This document shows, piece by piece, positions 37,401-48,000 of a stretch of 64,000 nucleotides of DNA. Numbering within the stretch: the first letter of the stretch is position 1; each line of letters opens with the position of its first letter. The notes under the pieces are model-generated. The model did not search any database. It was not told the DNA's origin and saw only the letters and a list, made by a program, of their open reading frames with translations. The DNA is from Trema orientale. Its lineage: Eukaryota; Streptophyta; Magnoliopsida; Rosales; Cannabaceae. Position numbers and translations under genes: made by a program. Where the stretch lies: NCBI GenBank assembly GCA_002914845.1, contig JXTC01000297.1:18801-82800 (forward strand), given 5' to 3'.

Positions 37401-38851
37401 TAATGGTTAACAAGATGCTAATGTGCAGGTTTTTCTTCGATTTCTCTGCGACATATGTCGGAGTGGGAATGATTTGCCCTTACATTGTGAACATATCAGT
37501 GCTGCTTGGAGGAATTCTTTCTTGGGGTGTCATGTGGCCTCTCATAGAAAAGCGAAAGGGTGATTGGTTCCCTGCGGACCTCAAGGCAAGCAGTATGCAT
37601 GGCCTTCAAGGGTACAAGGTGAATCTCCATTGAAAATATTGAAACCATTTACCGTGTTAGACTTATAATTGTCACCATCACTTTAAAGCTTTCATTACGT
37701 ACTATTACATGCTAGAACACTCACTTCCGACCTTTCTTTAGGTGTTTATCTCCATTGCCATGATTTTGGGTGACGGACTGTACAACTTTGTAAAGGTGCT
37801 GGTGCGAACACTTTCTGGCTTGTATAGTCAGCTCCGAGAAAAAGACGTGGTCGACAGCTCTCTCCCTGTGGCAGATCGTCCCTCTCATACAAAAGCAGAG
37901 CTCTCTTTTGACGACCAACGCCGGAAGCAAGTGTTTCTAAAAGACCGAATTCCAAATTGGTTTGCTCTTGGAGGCTATGTTGCAATAGCTGCTATCTCCA
38001 TTGGTACTCTTCCACATATTTTCCCCCAACTCAAATGGTATTACATAGTTGTAATCTACATATTTGCTCCCACCTTGGCTTTCTGTAATGCATATGGGTG
38101 CGGCCTTACGGATTGGTCCCTTGCTTCTACCTATGGAAAGCTTGCCATCTTTACAATTGGAGCATGGGCGGGTGCCTCACACGGTGGGGTCCTTGCTGGC
38201 CTTGCTGCCTGTGGAGTCATGATGAACATTGTCTCAACAGCCTCTGACCTAAGTCAGGATTTCAAGACTGGCTACCTAACACTGGCTTCACCCCGCTCCA
38301 TGTTTGTGAGCCAAGTTATTGGGACGGCAATGGGCTGTGTCATCTCTCCCTGTGTCTTCTGGCTCTTTTACAAGGCCTTCGATGGCCTTGGGACACCTGA
38401 TTCTCAATATCCTGCCCCATTTGCTGTTGTATACCGTAACATGGCGATACTTGGAGTAGAAGGGTTCAACTCTCTGCCAAATTACTGCCTTACGCTTTGT
38501 TACATTTTCTTTGGTGCAGCCATTGTGATTAACCTGATTAAGGATGTACTAGGCAAGGAAAGGGGAAGATTCATTCCAATTCCAATGGCAATGGCAATAC
38601 CTTTCTACATAGGGTCATACTTCGCCATTGATATGTGTGTTGGAAGCTTGATCTTGTTCATATGGACAAAGGTAAACAAGGCCAAGGCAGATGCTTTTGT
38701 CCCTGCAGTTGCTTCCGGTTTGATCTGTGGTGATGGGATATGGACTTTGCCTGCTTCAATACTTGCTCTTGCTGGGGTTAAGCCACCAATCTGCATGAAG
38801 TTTCTGTCAAGAAAAACTAATGACAAGGTCGATGCATTCTTAAGCTCTTAA
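34452..38851 (+). CDS. YSL7-like: Yellow Stripe-Like transporter, YSL7 type (second copy), six exons
   Basis: Tandem paralog of the gene at 5185-9685, same strand and family role (metal-nicotianamine or peptide transport). Exons: 34452-34890, 36655-36809, 36894-36991, 37085-37219, 37429-37618, 37742-38851; all GT-AG, in phase, 708 residues. The four internal exons have exactly the lengths of the first copy (155, 98, 135, 190 nt). The N terminus is acidic/glutamine-rich ([14 protein letters not shown]), then [14 protein letters not shown]. The same hallmarks follow: [73 protein letters not shown]. Exon 1 is six codons shorter than in copy one and exon 6 four codons shorter, the latter partly from a gap after LGK. 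Intron 1 is 1,764 bp, intron 5 only 123 bp. By recollection it looks slightly closer to Arabidopsis YSL7 in the internal loops. No disabling change is seen. Confidence 0.95.
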
Positions 38852-39559
38852 GGACAGTCATGTTTGGCTAAGCTTTTCTAGTATAGATGCATCCATAGAA
38901 TCAAGTATTTACCCCTCCTTTCTTGTGTGTGACAAAGGTATTGAGTTTGTTTTCGGGAACAAGGCAGATCTCAAATAATGTGGTTAAGAAAAGTTTCTCT
39001 AGTATTTGTTTATACATGTAGTAGACCAGAATCTCAAAAGTAAATGTTCTACTTCTGCCTTTATTTATTAATCATTACTTGTTCAACGAGCCCGTCTTCT
39101 GTATTCAACCTTTTGTCAAGATTTTAGGTGCTGGGGAATTGACAAGATTAGAAAATTAAAGATAATTTAACCGTGTCAATCAAGATTTTCCTATTTTCCT
39201 ATTATACCCCCTCCCAAAAGAAAGTGAGAAATGCCTTTATCAAAAGAAATTAAAAAAATGGGAAGGTGAAGACGATAGAGAACATAAAAGAGCAGAAAAA
39301 ACTTGACTGTGAGAATCAAAATGGTGAAGCTTTTCTTTCAAGACAGATTTGGAATTAGTTATACTATCTTTAAAAATAAAATCAAAAAATTTTTCTACAT
39401 TTTAAATGTCTGTGGGATTATCGGAAAATATCCATAGGTATTGATATTTAACCTCGTTTATCCATAGAATGATATATCTCTACATCCCTCCTCGATAGTG
39501 TCAATATTTTTATTTTTATTTTTTAAATTGACATAGACCTTGGGAGATGTTATGAATAA
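38852..39559. other. 3' flank of the second YSL gene
   Basis: Probable 3' UTR and intergenic DNA. No ORF or transposon end was found before the MITE target duplication at 39560. Confidence 0.5.
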
Positions 39560-39568
39560 TAATAATAT

Positions 39569-40099
39569 GGGTTAATGGCACAAATGGTCCTTGAAGTATC
39601 CTATCTGTGGCAATTTGATACTCAAAGTTTTAATTGTGATAATTAAGTCCCTAAACTTTTCAATTTGTAGCAATTTGATCCATGAATTGTCTAAATTGCA
39701 ACTTATTGTTAAATTTCTGACCAAAAACACAGATTATGAGCACATTATAGCATTTGACATTTTATTTAAAGGAAAATAATCTGAATAAAAAGATTTGAAA
39801 AGAAGAAAAAGTGCATTTTCGCACTTTTTAGGATTTGGAATTGCAAGTTTTACGAAATTTTTTCTGTAATTGTTCATTTTTATTATTGAAATTCTCAAAT
39901 TACAATTCAAATATACTTTCAAATATCACCATGTGCTTCTCACATGTGTTTCTATTGAAAATTTTAAAATGTTGCAATTTAAATAGTCCAGGGACCAACA
40001 TACTACAAATCAAAAAATTCAAGGATATAATTGCTACAATTAAAACTTTAAGGATTGCTACAAATTGGATACTTCAGGAACCATTTGTGCCATTCACCC
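39569..40099. mobile_element. Mutator-type MITE, 531 bp, 9-bp target duplication
   Basis: Termini GGGTTAATGGCACAAATGG (39569 onward) and, reverse-complemented from 40099, GGGTGAATGGCACAAATGG are inverted repeats whose similarity extends about 130 bp inward. An exact 9-bp direct repeat TAATAATAT flanks them at 39560-39568 and 40100-40108. A 9-bp duplication with long inverted repeats points to the Mutator superfamily. No transposase is encoded, so it depended on an element elsewhere. Confidence 0.9.
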
Positions 40100-40723
40100 T
40101 AATAATATATTTTTAACTATATATATAATATTATAGCACAAGAAACACAAATTTGAACACAAAGAAATTAATGTGAGAAATTATCTCTTAATCCTTTCTT
40201 CTCTTTTTTCTTTCTTTGCTTATTTTTCCTCTTTTTTGCTCGTGTCACTCAAGCTCAATGAAGAGGCCTACATATAGGCATTAATGGCATCTTCCTTTTT
40301 ACATTTTTGAAGCATTTATGCTTTATGCCTTGTACAAGACATCTTTTACTTTTCAAATATTTAATGGGCATCTAGAAAAGTAAAATATTCTGTAACACTC
40401 ATCCTTAGATATCCATCATATACAAGAATATGCATTGTTAAAACCTTACTAAGAAAAAAAAAACTATGTGGGAGAAAAATCCATGTGAAGGAAAAAAAAA
40501 AAAAAGTACACAATTTTTGTTAAGTTACGCTTTTAAAAACTACTTCATTAAAACTTTGCCAAGAAAACTCAGTAGGACAAAACCTTGGCTAAGGGAAAAT
40601 AAGAGTACATTGCGTAACTAATGATGATGTTCACTAAAGATCTCTAAGGCGATGTATTCTAATTTTATGTACCGATTTTTCAAATATTGTAATAAGGGAT
40701 GCTTTAGAGGAAAAGGTCCACTA

Positions 40724-41454
40724 AGTTGTCACTCGAGCGAACTTGTTGAATTTCTACCACCCTTCTTATGTAATTCATACGAGAAGAATAATTTTGGTAA
40801 TATGTGTTTAGTTCGCTCACATTTGATGTAACCACCTTTGATTTGAGCAATACATGTAATATTGTCCTCATGTATCATACTTGGGATTCCATTGATGGAA
40901 GGTAGTTTGCATGTTTCTTGAACATGTTGAATTATAGGTCTCAACCATACACATTCTCAGCTTGCTTCATGAAGTGCAACTATTTCAGTATGATTTAAGG
41001 AGGTAGCAGTAATAGTTTATTTCGTAGAATGCCTGAATATTATTGTATCAGTATTGATAAATATATAACCTATTGAAGATCGAGCTTTTTGTGGGTTAGA
41101 CAAATACCCTATATTTGCAAGACAAGTTAGTTTGATTTGGTTTTATAAGAATAAAATAATCCAAGTCAGTCATTCTGTGAAGATAACGAAATATTTGTCT
41201 AATTCTTTTCCAATATCTTTGAGTTGGAGCAAAACTATATCGTACAAGTAAATTGACAGAAAAAGCTATATTAGATATGATACAATTAGGAAGAAACATA
41301 AGAGCTCTAATTGCACTCAAATATGGTACTTCAGGACCAAGAATTTTTTCGTTATCTTTTCGCAGAAGAAATGGTCACTTTTCACTCGAGTGTTCTAACA
41401 ACTATTTAGGTACTCAATGGATGAGCTTTGTCAATACAAAAATGTTCAAGGACC
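40724..41454. repeat. 731-bp segment, first copy of duplication across a single N
   Basis: Nearly identical to 41456-42185; the second copy starts at the base after the N at 41455. A few scattered substitutions separate the copies. It lies in the copia remnant. Likely an assembly duplication (see findings). Confidence 0.9.
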
Positions 41455-41455
41455 N

Positions 41456-42185
41456 AGTTGTCACTCGAGCGAACTTGTTGAATTTCTACCACCCTTCTTA
41501 TGTAATTCATACGAGAAGAATAATTTTGGTAATATGTGTTTAGTTCGCTCGCATTTGATGTAACCACCTTTGATTTGAGCAATACATGTAATATTGTCCT
41601 CATGTATCATACTTGGGATTCCATTGATGGAAGGTAGTTTGCATTTTTCTTGAACATGTTGAATTATAGGTCTCAACCATACACATTCTCAGCTTGCTTC
41701 ACGAAGTGCAACTATTTCAGTATGATTTAAGGAGGTAGCGGTAATAGTTTATTTCGTAGAATGCCTGGATATTATTATATCAGCATTGATAAATACATAA
41801 CCTATCGAAGATCGAGCTTTTTGTGGGTTAGACAAATACCCTATATTTGCAAGACAAGTTAGTTGATTTGGTTTTATAGGAATAAAATAATCCAAGTCAG
41901 TCATTCTGCGAAGATAACGAAATATTTGTCTAATTCTTTTCCAATATCTTTGAGTTGGAGTAAAACTATATCATACAAGTAAATTGACAGAAAAAGCTAT
42001 ATTAGATCTGGTACAATTAGGAAGAAACATAAGAACTCTAATTGCACTCAAATATGGTACTTCAGGACCAAGAATTTCTTCGTTATCTTTTCGCAGACGA
42101 AATGGTCACTTTTCACTCGAGTGTTCTAACAACTATTTAGGTACTCAATAGGTGAGCTTTGTCCATACAAAAATGTTCAAGGACC
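41456..42185. repeat. 730-bp segment, second copy of duplication across a single N
   Basis: Partner of 40724-41454. The first copy ends ...TTCAAGGACC directly before the N, and this copy ends with the same bases at 42185 before continuing into further remnant sequence. Confidence 0.9.
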
Positions 42186-43255
42186 TTTCCTATACAAGTC
42201 AACTTATGGATAAGTATTTTATCTTGTAAATGCTCAATCTACAAGCTGAGACAAAATTTTATTTTTCTGAAATCTTTCATCGATATTCTATTGCCTCATT
42301 AAGCTATTCAGGAGTCCCGGTGATATTCAAATCATCAATATATACTGCAATAATAACAAATCCGATTTTTGAGCTCTTAATAAAAACGTATAGACAAATA
42401 GGATTATTCACATATCCTTCATTTAAAAAAATATTTATTAAGCGATTGTACTACATACATCTAGATTGCTTTAACCCATATAAAGATTTTTATAATTTAA
42501 TTGAATATATATTGTGGGGTATTGATTTAAATACTTCAAGTACTTTAAATCCTTAAGGGATTTTCATATAAACATCACTATCAAGTTATTTATATAAAAT
42601 ATAGTGTTACAATATTCATTAGACGCATTTTAAGTCATTTAGAGGTGATTAGGCTAATTAAGAACCGTAATATAATCACATCCACCACGGGGTAATATGT
42701 CTCCTCAAAATCTTTACCCGGTCTTTGTGAGAACCATTGTGCCATGAGTAATGCTTTGTATCTCACGATTACATTTTTCTCATTACATTTTCGTACAAAG
42801 ACCCATTTGTATACTAATAAATTCATATCTTCAGGTGTTTGAACAACATGTCCAAATACTTTTCTTTCTCCAAAAGTCCAAAAGAATTCAGTTCTTCTTG
42901 GATTACATCTTTCTATTTTGGTCAATCATTTCTACATCGATACTCATCAACGAATTTTTGTTCAAGATCCTCAATTTTATTTATTATATCAGTAGCTACT
43001 GCATATGCAAATATATTATCGACAACAATTTCAACGCGATTTCATTCTTTTTCTGAGCTGACATAAAACATAGCTTATTGAGATCTTTTTATTTTTAATA
43101 TTATTAGATACTTAAAACTCGTCTGAGTTATTTGTTAAATTATGTCAACCACTTATTTTGACAATATGGTTATCTCTTTAGGGATACCATCATCTTCAGG
43201 ATGACTAATTTCTTTAATATGGCCATTTCTCTTCCTGGGGGCTGAACTGAAAAAG

Positions 43256-44124
43256 GGCAACAACTATTGTGATGGATTATATCGAAAATAAAATACAAAG
43301 GAGCGGCTCCCATAGAGCAGTCAAGGGGAAAAAATAACTAACGGGTATTCTTAGGGACCTTGAAGAGAGACTCTGTTGTAAAGCCATAGAGAGTAGTTTC
43401 ACGTGGACGTAAGCTTATTCAAGCTGAACCATGATAACTCTCAGTGCCCTTTTATTGTTCTTTCTCGTGTTCTTGTGTGTGCTATAAATCTCTAATCTAA
43501 AAGATTAATTGTGTCTACGCAATAATTCCATTATCACAACATATGCATATGTATACATATAACTCAGAAAACACCATGGGCAATAGTTCAAGCAATTCTC
43601 GTGAACCCTCTGCAATACATGTATACGTATACGTACAACTCAGAGAACACCGTGGGCTTTCAAATATTTTATTGACTATGGGAAATGGACGGGAATGAGA
43701 CCATACTCAGGTAAAAGTGACTTATGGGACCCATTGTCAGAATCCTACGACCTCCAATGCTAGTTTTAACTTCATTTTCACTTGTTTGTATAACTTTCTT
43801 GCATCGTAATAATGAAGGTCAGAATATGCAAATACAAACAAATTGGATGACCATGGATCAGTTCTAAAAAAGAACAATAACACAGACAATAAGGGCGGAG
43901 AAAAATTAGTGTAGTTACATTTATGGCAAACTCACTTTTGAAGCTAATTAAGAAAATTGAAATCTCAGAGAAACCAATCACTATCATTTATTGCATTCTC
44001 GATGTAATAGACATCACCTTTGATATGTACATCTCTTTGGTAATAAAAAAAAATATCATCCCATTTCAGGCAGCCCAATCTTCATCACTTCCATCAGTAT
44101 CCTATACAAAAAAATATATATATA
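43256..44124. repeat. 869-bp segment duplicating the RHL1 3' end, first copy
   Basis: Nearly identical to 44126-45035, lacking a ~40-bp stretch present there (around 44250-44300). It includes a second copy of the last RHL1 coding exon at about 44066-44101. It ends in a TA run at the single N (44125). Confidence 0.9.
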
Positions 44125-44125
44125 N

Positions 44126-45035
44126 GGCAACAACTATTGTGATGGATTATATCGAAAATAAAATACAAAGGAGCGGCTCCCATAGAGCAGTCAAGGGGAA
44201 AAAATAACTAACGGGTATTCTTAGGGACCTTGGAGAGAGACTCTGCTGTAAAAACTATGAAGATTAGGGTGTAATTATTCTTTATCATATTGAAAGCTAT
44301 GGAGAGTAACTTCACGTGGACGTAAGCTTATAAAGCTAAACCATGATAACTCTCAGTGCCCTTTTATTGTTCTTTCTCGTGTTCTTGTGTGTGCTATAAA
44401 TCTCTAATCTAAAAGATTAATTGTGTCTACGCAATAATTCCATTATCACAACATATGCATATGTATACATATAACTCAGAAAACACCATGGGCAATAGTT
44501 CAAGCAATTCTCGTGAACCCTCTGCAATACATGTATACGTATACGTACAACTCAGAGAACACCGTGGGCTTTCAAATATTTTGTTGACTATGGGAAATGG
44601 ACGGGAATGAGACCATACTCAGGTAAAAGTGACTTATGGGACCCATTGTCAGAATCCTACGACCTCCAATGTTAGTTTTAACTTCATTTTCACTTGTTTG
44701 TATAACTTTCTTGCATCGTAATAATGAAGGTCAGAATATGCAAATACAAACAAATTGGATGACCATGGATCAGTTCTAAAAAAGAACAATAACACAGACA
44801 ATAAGGGCGGAGAAAAATTAGTGTAGTTACATTTATGGCAAACTCACTTTTGAAGCTAATTAAGAAAATTGAAATCTCAGAGAAACCAATCACTATCATT
44901 TATTGCATTCTCGATGCAATAGACATCACCTTTGATATGTACATCTCTTTGGTAATAAAAAAAAATATCATCCCATTTCAGGCAGCCCAATCTTCATCAC
45001 TTCCATCAGTATCCTATACAAAAAAATATATATAT
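44126..45035. repeat. 910-bp segment with RHL1 3' end, second copy
   Basis: Partner of 43256-44124. This copy is contiguous with the rest of RHL1 through intron 11, so its exon 12 (44978-45013) is taken as the genuine one. Confidence 0.9.
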
Positions 45036-48000
45036 ATATATAGATTGGTGCATATCAACTTGGTCGTATAATATTTTTTAAAAGAAATAGGAGAAACGTC
45101 TCAACATTATGTACCATGCCACCGTACGTTAAGGGAGAGTACCAAATAAATAAATAAACTTCCTATTTGAACCAGTACCAACAGTAAATTTGGTTGATGT
45201 TTCATTATCTATCAACATATTTGTATTTTGAAATAGTGAAACTTGCAAAAATATTTAACCCACTGGGAAATTACCTGTGAAGCGCTTGAGAATTCTTCGA
45301 TATCATCTTCATCCTCTTTAACCTGCACCATTCGAGTCATCTGATACATTAACAACTTGTTCAACGGCATCCGAAAAGACAAAACAATAACCTCTTGCTC
45401 ATTAGACCACTAAGGTACATATTTGCATAGAAACAGTTCTCGGATATTTATAATGTGATTTTTTTCTTTTTTTTGAGGGGTTTAACTTGTGATTTAGTAC
45501 TAACAAAAGACAACTAAATTTAGTTGAAAATGAACATATAACTATGAGCTTAATGATGAACAAACGATTAAATCATAAAGTATTAATGCACAAGAAGACA
45601 ATTTCAGATTTCGTCACTAACACTCTTCTGATAAAAAGCCTGATAGAAAGCTCATTTTTCCTCTCAACATTAGGTAGGACCATACTAGAGAGATATTTAC
45701 GATCATGTGCTTACATCTTGGTAGAACACCCTTGACTGTATGATTATGGTGTGAAAAATTTGGCAAAATAATAACCATATGTTTAGCCATGGTAACAAAA
45801 TATTCTCTTCAATCCTGCAAAGAGGACCTTTAAAGCCATGGCACTCACCTAGGGATTCCCCTAAGAACATGATTTTGCCACACAAGCATTTTGAGTGAAG
45901 GCAATGAAACTGGTCTGCTAACTTTTCACGTAGCCAAAGAAGGTTTTCACCTTCTGAGTCTTAGGTTACTCATCCACTGTTTATCCAGATGAGTTTAAAA
46001 GGATATGATACCTAACGAGTTTAGCGGAAAGTTTGTTCAGTAGCCCTGACTGACGACCAGATCACACTCAAAGAGGACAATAAAAATAAGAGGAAGGATA
46101 TTAGAGCTACACCTACTAATCTATGTACTTTACCTATCCATGTCAATGATATTGCAAATAAAAAATTTTGAAACATAATATTTCGGGTAAAAAAAAAACA
46201 AAAAAGAAGATCAAAATAAACCATGACACTACATGGAACAAAGAAACACGTATGGCCTGGAAAAGAACAGTACCTTATACACTTCCTTCTTTGCCACGCC
46301 TTTACCCCCTGCACAAAAAATGTCATGTTGCCAACTATAAACAAAGTCTTTCAAAGTGACATTTGCATATAAACTTTTACAGAATAAAAATGAACTCGCG
46401 AGAAGGTCCACAGCAGAAAAACTCATGAGGAAGAAGTTTCGTAATAGAGAACTTGAGCACGTAGATTTATTCCATATGGACTCAGAACACAAAAAGAATC
46501 ATAATAATTTTTTTATGTAATATCTAAAGTTCTAAACAAACATGGATGACAAGCTAAAAAAAGAAAACCCCCAAGAAAAATTCCATTCCAATGCATGAGG
46601 CTTTTCACTATCAAAAGTTTCAAAGAATCCTAAACTGTAAGTAATACTGTAGTAGACAAAGAAGTGCGTCTTTTAACTTGAAAGGCAGAGAGATAAAGAG
46701 AGTAAACCTGCATTTTTGTCATTTATCACTTTTGCTTTTTTCTTAGGTTCTCCATCCTGCAACAACCAAACTAATTCAGTCAACAACCTAGAAGCACGCA
46801 GATCTTACAATTAATTGGCTTAAAGGCATCATTGCTATGAAAAGCAAATAGAGGGTATAATTGACTCTACAAGGGGAGGGGTTGGCAGGACAAGAAGAAA
46901 GCTAACCTGACTAATCTTCCTTTTTGAATCAACGTGGTATGCCTTCGGGCCTGAAAGTGGAACATATGATCTTACTTCTCTGGGTACTTTCAACTCAAAA
47001 CTCATGTGTGTGTGTGTGTGTGGAGTGAGGAAAAGAAATTAGCACCTCAAAATTCTAACGATAAGAAAAGAAAAAGAGAAATTTAAATTACCTTTTGGTG
47101 ATGCAACTTTCCTTGGATTTCTTGGTGTCTTCTGAAAAATGAAACTTTTTTTGTCAATATGTATGATCAGCATAACCTATACTATACTCCTCGTATTAGA
47201 GTGTATTTTCCCACTCCAGAAATTTCAGTATATCACTGAAAAACTAGGAAAAAAAGACACAAATAAAAAGTATCATCAATTCAATATCCAATATGCCTAA
47301 TTGACTAGAAAACTAAGTTCACACTAGACATCATCAATGATTTATTATTCGCTTTTTCGGTATATGAGATTATCATGTCTTAGTTGATAAAGACTTGAAT
47401 AATTTTGATTTAGGAGAAAACTATATATGATAGAAACAGACTTAAATTATATGCTCATGAAATGAATTGTAACATCTCCACACCATCAAACAATCAAACA
47501 AATGACTGAAAATTGGCAATTCTCACTTCAAATAAAAAACTGACGAATCTTATAAGCCACTAGTGATACCACAATTTTGAAAACCAAACTTTAGAGAACA
47601 TCACTGCTCATGAAATGAATTGTAACATCTCCACACCATCAAACAATCAAACAAATGATTGAAAATTGGCAATTCTCACTTCAAATAAAAAACTGACGAA
47701 TCTTATAAGCCACTAGTGATACCACAATTTTGAAAACCAAACTTTAGAGAAAATCACTAAATTTGAACATAGTTTAATTAGCACAGACATACACACACAA
47801 AAGAGACAAGAGTAAAATATATATATAACAATTTGCACAAATGCAACAAATGTAATCAGGACAGCTAATCAGCAAAGATGCAAGGAAGTATCAGAAAATA
47901 ATTGTAGTATCTCCAATGCAAAAAGATTCTTACACAAGTACTTTGTATATTCACTTTCACTTTCAGTTATCGGTGCAAAAGTTTTAACACATACCTTTTC

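Larger units (their letters stand above)
40125..43255 (-). mobile_element. Ty1/copia retrotransposon remnant (RT, RNase H, 3' LTR)
   Basis: Read on the minus strand: a pol linker and the start of reverse transcriptase (about 43100-42635, with YKWVFVRKCNEKN and FSQRPGKDFEETY motifs), further RT remnants, then RNase H (two assembly copies, 41461-41676 and 40729-40944, with HEDNITCIAQIKGGYIK). Next come the copia-typical 'ccaaggttttgtcc...ttcttggcaa' tract (about 40540-40600), a purine-rich stretch, and an LTR-like 3' end from 40397 (TGTTACAG) to about 40125. It is old and broken in many places; gag and integrase are absent. Sequence changes abruptly at 43255/43256 into RHL1 downstream DNA. Confidence 0.75.

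Noticed and set aside
44066-44101. Second copy of the last RHL1 exon as an alternative 3' end
   Set aside because: It lies in the segment duplicated across a single N and is more simply an assembly or haplotype duplicate.
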